From assembly GCF_030555055.1 (NCBI RefSeq), contig NZ_JAMOAO010000001.1, forward strand, positions 1,798,001-1,862,000: a stretch of 64,000 bases of DNA, written 5' to 3'. Each line of letters begins with the position of its first letter. Position 1 is the first letter of the stretch. This stretch comes from Nocardiopsis sp. YSL2. Lineage in GTDB: Bacteria > Actinomycetota > Actinomycetes > Streptosporangiales > Streptosporangiaceae. Shown piece by piece: positions 7,143-14,912 of the stretch. The translations under genes and the position numbers were made by a program. Below the pieces are notes generated by a model. It was given only the letters and a program-made list of their open reading frames with translations. It made no database searches and had not been told where the DNA came from.

Positions 7143-8705
7143 ATGACCCCACCCCCCGATCCCTCCGAACACGCGGGCACCGAGCCCCGGTCCGAGAAGA
7201 CCTACGACCGCCCGCACATCCCCGCACAGCGCTCCACCGAGCCGGACACCTCCGCCGGACCCTCCGGCCCGACGGGCACCGACCAGCCACCCGGCCCGGC
7301 CGACCGTCCGCCCCCCGCGGACACCGGCACACCGTCCCCCGCCGAGGCGGACGCCCCCCGCAGGAGCATCCGCCTCGAGGCGCCCGGCACGGGCGTGCGC
7401 GACACGTGGCGGGCCATGGGCCCGGGTATCGCCGCGGCCATGACCGGCATCGGGGCCAGCCACATCATGCACGGACCCACGGCCGGAGCGCAGTACGGAT
7501 ACGTGCTCCTGTGGGTCATCCCGTTCGCCTACCTGCTCAAGTACTGCGCCTTCGAGTTCGCGCACCGCTACACGCTGGTGCGCGGCGAGAGCATCATGGA
7601 GGCCTACGAGCGCACCGGCAAGGGGCGCGGCAACTGGCCCCTGTGGTATCTGGGCTTCCAGTCGCTCGCCAACACCTTCGGGATCGCGGGCAGGGCCCTG
7701 GGAGCCGCCGCGATGCTGTGGGCGGCCTTCCCCTTCCTCCCGTTGACGGCCTGGGCCGTCCTCGTCCTGCTCTCCAGCGTCGCCGTCCTGTGGGCGGGCA
7801 AGTACAAGGCGCTGGAACTCGCGGTCAAGATCGCCATCATCGTGTTCGCGGCGTGCGTGCTCCTGGCCTTCGTCCTGCAGAGCCCGCCGCCCGGGGAGTA
7901 CCTGACGCGGCTGGCTCCCACCCTCCCCCCGGTGGGCGCGCTCCTGCTCTTCGGCGCCATGTGGGGGTACTTCCCCACGACCGTCGAGGTCGCGCCCATG
8001 CAGTCCAACTGGGCCGTGGACAAGAAGAGCGGCATGGTCCGCGTACGTGAGCTGGAGCGGGAGGGGTACCGGGTCGACCTGGCCCCGAACTATCTGCGCA
8101 ACCACCTGAAGCTGTTCAAGCGCGACATGAACATCTCCTACGTGATCTCCATGATCACGGGGATGGCGTTCCTCATCGTCGGCGCCGTGGTCCTCAACCC
8201 GCGCGGGATCGTCCCGGAGTCGAGTGAGATGGGCCTGACGATCGCGAGCATCTACACCGAGACGTTCGGTGTGTGGATCTTCCCGGTCATCATCGCCGGC
8301 GGCGTGGCCGCGCTGTGGTCGACGGTCTTCACCTACTTCGACGGCCAGGCACGGATCTTCGAGGAGGTGTGCGTGCGGCTCCACCGCGCGTGGGACACCC
8401 CCGGCATCCGCGCGTTCATCTACCGGGGCTTCCAGATCCTGTGGGTAGTGGCGGGCACCGCGATCATCTTCGGACTGCCCGAGCCCATCCTCGTGGTGCA
8501 GATCGCGTCGTTCCTGGCCCTGCTGTTCTCCCCGGTTCTGTACTGGCTCAACATCAAGGCCATCAAGGACAACTTCACCTCGGAGGACGCACCGTTCCTG
8601 CCGTCCAGGTTCATGTTCGCCTGGGCCTGGACCGGCGTGGCCGGGCTCCTCGGGATCAGCTGCTACATCCTCTACCTGGAGTACCTGCAGCCGCTGTTCG
8701 GCTGA
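7143..8705 (+). CDS. Nramp-related membrane transporter lacking the canonical metal motifs
   Basis: 520 residues: a Pro/Ser/Thr-rich, probably disordered tail (1-88), then about eleven membrane segments of the Nramp (SLC11) fold starting MGPGIAAAM and running into AGAQYGYVLLW. In metal-transporting Nramps the first helix carries DPGN and helix 6 carries MPH. Here these regions read IGASHIMHGP and MWGYFPTT, so the Asp, Asn, Met and His ligands are missing. This matches the Nramp-related group thought to move Mg2+ or other substrates rather than Mn2+/Fe2+. ATG 7143 has GAGGGAG upstream (about 7128-7134). It appears monocistronic, ending at a very strong hairpin. Confidence 0.78.
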   Translation: MTPPPDPSEHAGTEPRSEKTYDRPHIPAQRSTEPDTSAGPSGPTGTDQPPGPADRPPPADTGTPSPAEADAPRRSIRLEAPGTGVRDTWRAMGPGIAAAMTGIGASHIMHGPTAGAQYGYVLLWVIPFAYLLKYCAFEFAHRYTLVRGESIMEAYERTGKGRGNWPLWYLGFQSLANTFGIAGRALGAAAMLWAAFPFLPLTAWAVLVLLSSVAVLWAGKYKALELAVKIAIIVFAACVLLAFVLQSPPPGEYLTRLAPTLPPVGALLLFGAMWGYFPTTVEVAPMQSNWAVDKKSGMVRVRELEREGYRVDLAPNYLRNHLKLFKRDMNISYVISMITGMAFLIVGAVVLNPRGIVPESSEMGLTIASIYTETFGVWIFPVIIAGGVAALWSTVFTYFDGQARIFEEVCVRLHRAWDTPGIRAFIYRGFQILWVVAGTAIIFGLPEPILVVQIASFLALLFSPVLYWLNIKAIKDNFTSEDAPFLPSRFMFAWAWTGVAGLLGISCYILYLEYLQPLFG

Positions 8706-8722
8706 CGCGGCACGGACCTCCG

Positions 8723-8772
8723 GCACACGGACGGCCCCCGGCGACGTGCTCCGCCGGGGGCCGTCCGTGTGC
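8723..8772 (+). terminator. Very strong terminator hairpin (21-bp perfect stem)
   Basis: Arms 8723-8743 and 8752-8772 are exact reverse complements over 21 bp with an 8-nt loop. The hairpin starts 18 bp after the Nramp-related gene and has no T-tract. It should separate that gene from terC. Confidence 0.85.
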
Positions 8773-9066
8773 CCCGGGGACGCCCCTCCGCCGGGGCCGC
8801 CGTCAGCGCCGCCGCGGGGCTCGGCGGTCCCCCGGCCCGGTGCCCGGTACTGTGTGCTCCTGGCGCGAGGGGTCTTCGGCACCGGCGCGGCGGCGCCCCC
8901 GGCGCGTGCCGGTGCGCGGACCCTGCCCTGGCCCGGCCGACCGGCTCCTGTGCCGGTACGGCGGGGCCGAGCGAGCGCTGCTGCACGGACCACCCCGTCC
9001 ACCCCGACCACCGACGACGGGCCCCAGGGCCCGTCGAAAGCCCCCGAACACCTCCTGACCGTCACC

Positions 9067-9110
9067 GTGGTGCCGGCGGAGCGGCCTCGCCGCCACTCCG
9101 CCGGCACCAC
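9067..9110 (+). promoter_or_regulatory. Stem-loop in the leader just upstream of terC
   Basis: GTGGTGCCGGCGGAG (9067-9081) pairs perfectly with CTCCGCCGGCACCAC (9096-9110), with a smaller GC-rich hairpin in the loop. It ends 32 bp before the chosen terC start. The remaining gap from 8773 shows no further gene. It could be an attenuator or protein site; terC genes elsewhere are often under Mn2+ riboswitches, but I cannot match that consensus here. Confidence 0.45.
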
Positions 9111-9142
9111 TGTGCCCGCACGAGCACATGGAGACAGACAAC

Positions 9143-10198
9143 GTGGACATCCAACCGTGGGTCTGGGCCGTCACCATCACGGTCCTCCTGGCCGTCATCG
9201 CGGTCGACTTCGTCATCATCGCGCGCAGACCCCATGAGCCCTCGATGCGGGAGTCGGCCGCCTGGATCGGCGTCTACGTGTCCCTGGCCGTCGTCTTCGG
9301 CATCGGCCTCGGCTTCCTGAGCACCCCGGCCCAGAGCCTGGACTTCTTCACCGGCTGGATCGTCGAGTACTCGATGAGCGTCGACAACCTGTTCGTCTTC
9401 ATCCTGATCCTGGGGTCGTTCGCGGTCCCGGCCGAGCACCGCCAGCGGGTGCTGCTGGTGGGCATCGCGCTCGCCCTGCTGTTCCGGGGCCTGTTCATCG
9501 CCCTGGGCGCGGCGGTCGTGAACGCCTTCGCCGGCGTGTTCTTCCTCTTCGGTGCGTTCCTGCTGTACACGGCGTGGAAGCTGATCACCGAGTCGGGAGA
9601 GGAAGAGGAGGGTTACCAGGAGAACGGTGCGGTCCGGATGGTCCGGCGGTTCCTGCCGACCACCGACCGGTACCACGAGGCCAGGCTGACCGTGCGCATC
9701 GACGGCAGGCGCGTGGTCACGCCGATGCTGATGGTGATGATCGCCGTCGGCCTCACCGACATCCTGTTCGCGCTCGACTCGATCCCCGCCATCTTCGGCA
9801 TCACCCAGGAGCCCTACCTGGTCTTCACCGCCAACGCCTTCGCACTGATGGGGCTGCGCCAGCTGTACTTCCTCATCGGTGGGCTGCTGACGAAGCTCGT
9901 GCACCTGAACAAGGGCCTGTCCGTGATCCTGGGCTTCATCGGACTGAAGCTCATCCTGCACGCCCTGCACGAGACCACCGACTGGCACGTGCCCGAGATC
10001 GGCACCGTGACGTCCCTGCTCGTCATCCTGGCCACGCTCGCCATCACGACCGTGACCAGCCTGATCAGCGTCAGGGCCAAGGCCCCCAAGGCCGTCGACG
10101 TCGACGGCGCCGAGGACGCGTCCGCATCGGCCGGCGCCGCTGCCGCCCAGGGGCGGCCTGAGGACGACGACGAGGTCCCCACCCGCGTGGGCGGGTGA
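9143..10198 (+). CDS. TerC-family integral membrane protein (probable metal export)
   Basis: 351 residues with eight to nine membrane helices and both TerC signatures: EYSMSVDNLFVF in the first half and TDILFALDSIPAIFGIT in the second, whose Asp residues line the presumed ion path. TerC/Alx proteins are linked to tellurite tolerance, Mn2+ export and metalation of secreted proteins. GTG 9143 (VDIQPWVWAV) is preferred over ATG 9128 because GGAG lies 8-9 nt before it and the family N-terminus starts there. The C-terminus ends in an acidic Ala-rich tail. It stands alone, next to the Nramp-related transporter, so the two may share a metal-homeostasis theme. Confidence 0.88.
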   Translation: MDIQPWVWAVTITVLLAVIAVDFVIIARRPHEPSMRESAAWIGVYVSLAVVFGIGLGFLSTPAQSLDFFTGWIVEYSMSVDNLFVFILILGSFAVPAEHRQRVLLVGIALALLFRGLFIALGAAVVNAFAGVFFLFGAFLLYTAWKLITESGEEEEGYQENGAVRMVRRFLPTTDRYHEARLTVRIDGRRVVTPMLMVMIAVGLTDILFALDSIPAIFGITQEPYLVFTANAFALMGLRQLYFLIGGLLTKLVHLNKGLSVILGFIGLKLILHALHETTDWHVPEIGTVTSLLVILATLAITTVTSLISVRAKAPKAVDVDGAEDASASAGAAAAQGRPEDDDEVPTRVGG

Positions 10199-10288
10199 GC
10201 CCCGCGCGGGGCCGCGCCCGCGCGCGTGCGGTCCCGCCGGTGACCCCCGGCAGATCGTTCCGCCGGGGCCGCGCGTTCGCGGTGATAT

Positions 10289-10299
10289 CGAAAGTTTCG
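10289..10299. promoter_or_regulatory. CGAAAGTTTCG box (xylanolytic-type)
   Basis: CGAAAGTTTCG is a perfect 11-bp palindrome, and a half copy CCGAAATTT follows at about 10309-10317. Related CGAAA-n-TTTCG boxes are known upstream of xylanase and arabinofuranosidase genes of actinomycetes. The gene here is a GH62 enzyme, so the match is coherent. A possible -35 TTGACT lies at 10322. Confidence 0.6.
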
Positions 10300-10436
10300 G
10301 AGTTCTCACCGAAATTTACTCTTGACTTCCGGTGCACCATGCCTCAGATTCAACGGCAGGGGCGAAGGCGCCCCTGACCTTCGGGCAGAACCCGGCGCGG
10401 CGGAGCATGACTCGGTCGGCGCCGAGCGGCCCGTCT

Positions 10437-10450
10437 TGTTAGCGCTAACA
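10437..10450. promoter_or_regulatory. LacI-family operator TGTTAGCGCTAACA
   Basis: TGTTAGCGCTAACA is a perfect 14-bp palindrome with the central CG step typical of LacI/GalR-family operators. It lies 25 bp before the GH62 start codon, probably downstream of the promoter, where a sugar-responsive repressor would block transcription. No LacI regulator is encoded in the window. Confidence 0.75.
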
Positions 10451-10475
10451 CCCCCGAGCGCTGGAGGTAGAGACC

Positions 10476-11981
10476 ATGTCCCCATCGAGTACGTCCGTGA
10501 TCGCACCGCCCCCACGGTGGCGAGGACGGCTACTGCGAGCCTTCATCGCCTGCGTGATCGCGATGGCGGTCGGCAGCGCGGGTTCCGCGCTGCTGCCGAC
10601 GCCCGCCGCGGCGGCCACGGTCGACACCGACGCGTGGTACGTGCTGGTGAACCGCGGCAGCGGCAAGGCGTTGGACGTGTACAACCGGGCCACCGAGGAC
10701 GGTGCGCGGATCACCCAGTGGGCACGCAACGACCAGCACCAGCAGCAGTGGCGGTTCGTCGGCTCCGGCGACGGCCACTACCGGCTGCGGTCACGGCTGT
10801 CGGACAAGGTGCTGGACGTCCACGACTGGTCGACCGCCAACGGCGCCGACATCGTGCAATGGACCGACCACGACCAGGCCAACCAGCAGTTCCGCTTGGC
10901 GGACTCACCCGGCGGCCACGTACGGCTGGTCAACCGGCACAGCGGCAAGGCCGTCGAGGTGCAGGGCGGCTCGACCGCCGACGGTGCGAACATCGTGCAG
11001 TACGACGACTGGGGCGGCGACAATCAGCAGTGGCGGCTCGTCCGCGTCGACGGAGACGGGCCGGACGACACGTGCGCCCTTACCTCGACGTACGACTGGA
11101 CATCGACCGGCCCGCTGGCACAGCCGGGGCCGGGCTGGGTCTCGCTCAAGGACTTCACCCACGCCCCGTACGACGGCGGACACCTCGTCTACGGGACGAC
11201 CCACGACACGGGAACGTCGTGGGGCTCGATGAACTTCGACGTCTTCGACGACTGGTCCAGCATGGCCTCGGCCGGCCAGAACCCGATGCCCTTCTCCGCC
11301 GTCGCACCGTCGCTGTTCTACTTCGCCCCCGATGACGTCTGGGTGCTCGCCTACCAGTGGGGCGGGCCAGCCTTCTCCTACCGGACCTCGTCCGATCCCG
11401 CCGACGTCAACAGCTGGTCGCCGCCGCGGACACTCTTCGACGGCAGCATCGCCGACTCCCCCACCGGACCCATCGACCAGGCGCTCATCGGCGACAGCAC
11501 GGACATGTACCTGTTCTTCGCCGGAGACAACGGCAGGATCTACCGGGCCGACATGCCGATCGGTGACTTCCCGGGCAGCTTCGGCTCGACGTCGACGACC
11601 ATCATGTCCGACAGCACCGACGACCTGTTCGAGGCGGTTCAGGTCTACCGCGTCCAGGGCCAGGACCAGTACCTGATGATCGTCGAGGCGATCGGGGCGC
11701 GCGGCGACCGCTACTTCCGCTCGTTCACGGCCTCCAGCCTGGACGGCGCGTGGACACCGCAGGCCACCAGTGAGGGCGAACCCTTCGCCGGCCAGGCCAA
11801 CAGCGGCGCCACCTGGACCGACAGCATCAGCCACGGCGAACTGATCCGCACCGGACCCGACCAGACCATGACCGTCGACGCCTGCGACATGCGGTTCCTC
11901 TACCAGGGGATCTCCCCCGACGCCGGCGGCGACTACGGCCTCCTCCCCTACCGTCCCGGCCTGCTGACCCTCCAGCGCTGA
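10476..11981 (+). CDS. Secreted GH62 alpha-L-arabinofuranosidase with N-terminal ricin-type (CBM13) domain
   Basis: 501 residues. A Sec signal peptide (about 1-47, cut near PAAAA) is followed by a ricin-B/CBM13 trefoil (about 52-190) with three QxW/QxF repeats (QQQWRF, NQQFRL, NQQWRL). A GH62 five-bladed propeller spans about 205-500. GH62 enzymes remove arabinose side chains from arabinoxylan outside the cell. Visible catalytic candidates are D226 (SLKDFTHAP) as general base, D334 (GPIDQAL) and E386 (LFEAVQVY) as acid. ATG 10476 follows CTGGAGG. Two sugar-type operators upstream support induction by plant polysaccharide products. Confidence 0.9.
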   Translation: MSPSSTSVIAPPPRWRGRLLRAFIACVIAMAVGSAGSALLPTPAAAATVDTDAWYVLVNRGSGKALDVYNRATEDGARITQWARNDQHQQQWRFVGSGDGHYRLRSRLSDKVLDVHDWSTANGADIVQWTDHDQANQQFRLADSPGGHVRLVNRHSGKAVEVQGGSTADGANIVQYDDWGGDNQQWRLVRVDGDGPDDTCALTSTYDWTSTGPLAQPGPGWVSLKDFTHAPYDGGHLVYGTTHDTGTSWGSMNFDVFDDWSSMASAGQNPMPFSAVAPSLFYFAPDDVWVLAYQWGGPAFSYRTSSDPADVNSWSPPRTLFDGSIADSPTGPIDQALIGDSTDMYLFFAGDNGRIYRADMPIGDFPGSFGSTSTTIMSDSTDDLFEAVQVYRVQGQDQYLMIVEAIGARGDRYFRSFTASSLDGAWTPQATSEGEPFAGQANSGATWTDSISHGELIRTGPDQTMTVDACDMRFLYQGISPDAGGDYGLLPYRPGLLTLQR

Positions 11982-12116
11982 CGGGGACGAGCCGACACGG
12001 GACAGGGTCGTCCACTCGGGGGTCGGTCGTGTGGTCCGCACGGTCGACCGCCCCAACGCCCGCCGGGCCCGGACGGCCCGGTCCCGCGTCGGGGACGGAC
12101 CGGACGCGGGCACAGG

Positions 12117-12151
12117 ACCGGCCGCCCGGAGCGGGGACGCGGGCGGCCGGT
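12117..12151. terminator. Bidirectional terminator between convergent GH62 and protease genes
   Basis: ACCGGCCGCCCG (12117-12128) pairs perfectly with CGGGCGGCCGGT (12140-12151) around an 11-nt loop. It lies between two genes that end towards each other. Confidence 0.75.
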
Positions 12152-12169
12152 GGCGAAGGGACCCGTGGG

Positions 12170-13321
12170 TCAGCCGGTGAGCAGCGTCAGGTTCCACTGC
12201 TCCAGGATCGGGTTGACCGGCTGGAAGTAGGTCGTTCCACCGGAGGTGCAGTTGCCGGAACCACCGGAGGTCACGCCCTGGGCCTGCGTGCCCGACACCC
12301 AGGAGCCGCCGGAGTCGCCGCCCTCGGCGCACGCGGTGGTGCGGGTGAGGCCGTTGACGATGTCACCGCCGTAGTTGACGCTCTGGTCCTTGGCCTGGAT
12401 GGTGCCGCAGTGCCAGCCGGTGGTCTGTCCCGACCGGCAGACCGCGCCGCCGACCGGGGTCTCCTGGGAGCCGGTGACCGTCACGGCGCCGCCCGCGTGG
12501 TCGTCGACCCGCGGGGTGGGGGTGTGGCCCGCGGCCGAGCGCACCCAGGCGGCGTCCTGGCCCGGGAAGACCGACTCGGCGACCGTCCCGAGCTGGTCCG
12601 GGCCGCCCACCTGGAGCCAGGTGGCCGAGCCCGCCGCCCCGCAGTGGCCCGCGGTGACGTAGCCGCCCTGCACGCCGAAGCCGACGGAGCACACGAACCA
12701 GTCCGAGCCCTGCTGGAAGTAGTACGGGGTGCCGCCGACGATGTCGGCGTAGGTACGGGGCTCCTCCGTGCCCTCCTCGACGGTGAAGGTGTCGACGTCC
12801 AGGCCCGCTTCGGCGGCCAGCGCCTCGGCGTCCTCGGCCGCGCCCTCGGCGGCCTCGATGACGACGGTGTCCAGTTCGGCGTCGGCGTACCAGCCGTGGA
12901 CGCCCTCGGAGGCGGCCTCCTCGGCGCCGTTGAGCGCCTCGACGGCCGCCTCCAGCTCCGGCGCGCCGTGCTCGACGCGCTCGGGAACGGCGCCGGCCTC
13001 GCGTACGGCGTCGTTGGAGGACTGGTCCGTGACGCGAACGGTCAGTTCGCGGGTGTCGGTGTCGAAGACGGCGCCGCCGAAGTCGGCGCCGAGTTCGTCA
13101 CGCAGCTCGGCCTCCAGTTCGGCGGCCTCGGCCTGGGCGTCGAGGAGGTCGGTGACACCGGCCTCGGAGAGGCCGAAGGCCTCCTGCATGGCGGCCATCT
13201 GGTCGGGGTCGAGTGCGGGGGTACCGGCCGTGTCGGCCGAAGCCGCGGTGACGGGGGCCAGGAACAGTCCGGAGGCGAGTGCGGCGGTGGCCGCGAGACG
13301 CCCGAGAGGGGGAATCGACAA
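12170..13321 (-). CDS. Secreted alpha-lytic/NAPase-type serine protease precursor (S1E)
   Basis: 383 residues: signal peptide (1-29), pro-region (30-191) with alpha-lytic-type folding segments, and mature protease from about A192 (ADIVGG). The catalytic triad is H226 (TAGHCG), D256 (FPGQDAAW) and S337 (GGDSGGSW). Six cysteines (211, 227, 295, 305, 331, 358) can form the three family disulfides. The mature part closely resembles Nocardiopsis alkaline proteases (RSGQTTGWHCGTIQA). The pro-region acts as a folding chaperone and is cut off outside the cell. The start must be TTG 13321, because an in-frame TAG lies 15 nt upstream; AAAGGG provides the ribosome site. It is monocistronic. Confidence 0.93.
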   Translation of the reverse strand: MSIPPLGRLAATAALASGLFLAPVTAASADTAGTPALDPDQMAAMQEAFGLSEAGVTDLLDAQAEAAELEAELRDELGADFGGAVFDTDTRELTVRVTDQSSNDAVREAGAVPERVEHGAPELEAAVEALNGAEEAASEGVHGWYADAELDTVVIEAAEGAAEDAEALAAEAGLDVDTFTVEEGTEEPRTYADIVGGTPYYFQQGSDWFVCSVGFGVQGGYVTAGHCGAAGSATWLQVGGPDQLGTVAESVFPGQDAAWVRSAAGHTPTPRVDDHAGGAVTVTGSQETPVGGAVCRSGQTTGWHCGTIQAKDQSVNYGGDIVNGLTRTTACAEGGDSGGSWVSGTQAQGVTSGGSGNCTSGGTTYFQPVNPILEQWNLTLLTG

Positions 13322-13788
13322 CGTCTGCCCTTTCTAGCGGGGGTGTCAAGGCAGGGGGCACACACGTGCCCAGGGGCGACGGCTCCTGGGCTGTGGGGAC
13401 CCTGAGCCATCTTTCGCCCACACGGTGTGAACGTCGAGCAAAAGTAAAGGATCGATGCGTAGAGGGGCAATAGCCGAATACTCTCCGCGTTCGCCACGAT
13501 TCCCCACGGACTCCGACGTGGCCTCACCACGGAGCGGGACCGATCGACTCCACTACGCCCGAGTAACAAGAAGTGGAGCGTGCCCGCCCGCGCGACGCGC
13601 CTAGCACGCACCCGCGCACGGCGAAAGAGGGGTTCGGTGGCCAGAAACGGCCATTAGTCATCACATTGCGTCACTGCCCAGGTGGGCCCCGGCCCGCCGT
13701 CCACCGCACACGCGCAGCGTCCGCCCCGCCCTCCGAGCGGACGGAGCGGACACGGTCGGGCCCGGCGCCCGCCGAGGGCCCAGCGGCT
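13322..13788. other. 467-bp gap: protease promoter region and 3' flank of the SMR gene
   Basis: No gene is supported on either strand. The protease-proximal part is relatively A/T-rich (about 13430-13500, with AAAAGTAAAGG) and probably holds the protease promoter. I could not assign -10/-35 boxes with confidence. Confidence 0.5.
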
Positions 13789-14103
13789 TCAGTGGAGCAG
13801 TTTGAGGCCGACGAGGCCGACGACGACCAGCATCAGGCACAGCAGCTTGGGGAGGCTGAAGCCCTCACCCAGGAAGAACATCCCCGCCAGCGCGGTACCG
13901 ACCACGCCGACGCCGACCCACACCGCGTACCCGGTACCGACCGGAATGGTGCGCAGCGCGTAGGCGAGCCCGCCCATGCTGAGCACGAGGGACACACCGA
14001 AGACCACCGACGGCCACAGACGGGTGAAACCGCGGCTCGCGTCGAGCGCGACCGCCCAGACGGTTTCCAGCAGACCTGAGACGACCAGAACGAGCCATGC
14101 CAT
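13789..14103 (-). CDS. gdx: SMR-family guanidinium exporter (Gdx/SugE type)
   Basis: 104 residues and four membrane helices. The proton/substrate glutamate is E13 in SGLLETVWAVAL, and the Gdx-type motif PVGTGYAVWVGVG follows. Gdx proteins swap protons for guanidinium and are distinct from promiscuous drug-exporting EmrE. The specific assignment rests on the guanidine-III riboswitch immediately upstream (14136-14175). ATG 14103 is preceded by GGAGG at 14111-14115. It appears monocistronic. The protein probably works as an antiparallel dimer in the cytoplasmic membrane, as established for the family. Confidence 0.93.
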   Translation of the reverse strand: MAWLVLVVSGLLETVWAVALDASRGFTRLWPSVVFGVSLVLSMGGLAYALRTIPVGTGYAVWVGVGVVGTALAGMFFLGEGFSLPKLLCLMLVVVGLVGLKLLH

Positions 14104-14135
14104 GAGGGGACCTCCGGGGACGCGGGCGCACGTAC

Positions 14136-14175
14136 GCGCCGTCTTGTCCTACCGGGTACGGCGCACCTCGTCCGG
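14136..14175 (-). promoter_or_regulatory. Guanidine-III (ykkC-III) riboswitch
   Basis: Read on the minus strand, 14175 to 14136 begins CCGGACGAGGTGCGCC, continues GTACCCGGTAGGAC and ends AAGACGGCGC. This matches the compact pseudoknotted guanidine-III aptamer almost base for base as I remember the Thermobifida form. It ends 32 nt before the gdx start codon, with the ribosome site in between. Guanidinium binding should favour translation of the exporter. Confidence 0.93.
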
Positions 14176-14519
14176 GGTCGCATGAGCGTCCTCCGCCCCG
14201 GGCCCGCCGGGCCTCTGGGACGGTCCGGCTCCGCGGCCGGTCGTACGGTACAACGCCGCGCCCCCCGGGGGGCGTTCCGGACAACGCGGTCAGACGGATC
14301 ACCGCGGGCCACCGCTCGCCGACCGCTCACCGCACGACGCGACCGCTCATCGCGCACTGGGCGACCACTCGGCGACATCACTCCGCGTTCGGCGCGCATT
14401 GGGGCGCACCCCCTCCACGTGCGGAGTGTCGCTCCTTACAGTTCCGAGTAACGCAGGTCACATCCCCGAAACACGCACGACATCACCCTCTCCGCCAATC
14501 CCCCCGGAGGATTCGCACC
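14176..14519. other. Gap: divergent promoters of gdx and the symporter operon
   Basis: No gene is seen. The 14290-14470 part carries CACTCGGCGACATCACTCCG-like low-complexity C/A sequence and then GGAGTGTCGCTCC, an imperfect inverted repeat. A CGGAGGA ribosome site for the next gene is at about 14506-14512. Confidence 0.45.
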
Positions 14520-14912
14520 ATGACGACCGACAGGAAGAACCAGGGATCGGACCCGCCGGGTCCGGACCAGACGAGCAACGCGGCCTACATCGCGATGCAC
14601 GGCGACCCGCGCTTTCTCGCGCTCAAGCGGAGCCTCTACTCGTTCATCTTCCCGATGAGCATCGCCTTCTTGGCGTGGTACCTGCTCTACGTGCTGCTGT
14701 CCGCGTTCGGTCGCGACTTCATGGGCACCGTCCTCTTCGGCAGCGTCAACGTCGCGCTGGTCTTCGGCATCCTCCAGTTCGTGTCCACCTTCGGGATCGC
14801 CATCCTCTACACGGGCTACGCCCGCAAGAGGCTGGACGCCCAGGCGACCGAGCTGCGCGAGGAGCTCGTCAAGAGCGACGCCCGCCAGAAGAACCAGGAG
14901 GGCACGCGATGA
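14520..14912 (+). CDS. DUF485 (YjcH-like) small membrane protein
   Basis: 130 residues with two membrane helices (about 42-65 and 75-100) between a polar N-terminus and a charged C-terminal tail. The DUF485 core HGDPRFLALKRSLYSFIFP is clear. These proteins are almost always encoded just before acetate/pyruvate-type SSS symporters and are thought to assist them. ATG 14520 follows CGGAGGATTCGCACC. Its stop codon overlaps the next start in an ATGA junction, which means translational coupling. Confidence 0.88.
   Translation: MTTDRKNQGSDPPGPDQTSNAAYIAMHGDPRFLALKRSLYSFIFPMSIAFLAWYLLYVLLSAFGRDFMGTVLFGSVNVALVFGILQFVSTFGIAILYTGYARKRLDAQATELREELVKSDARQKNQEGTR

Noticed and set aside
8773-9142. yybP-ykoY Mn2+ riboswitch before terC
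   Set aside because: A hairpin is present, but the conserved internal loops of that riboswitch are not visible; kept only as an unassigned stem-loop.
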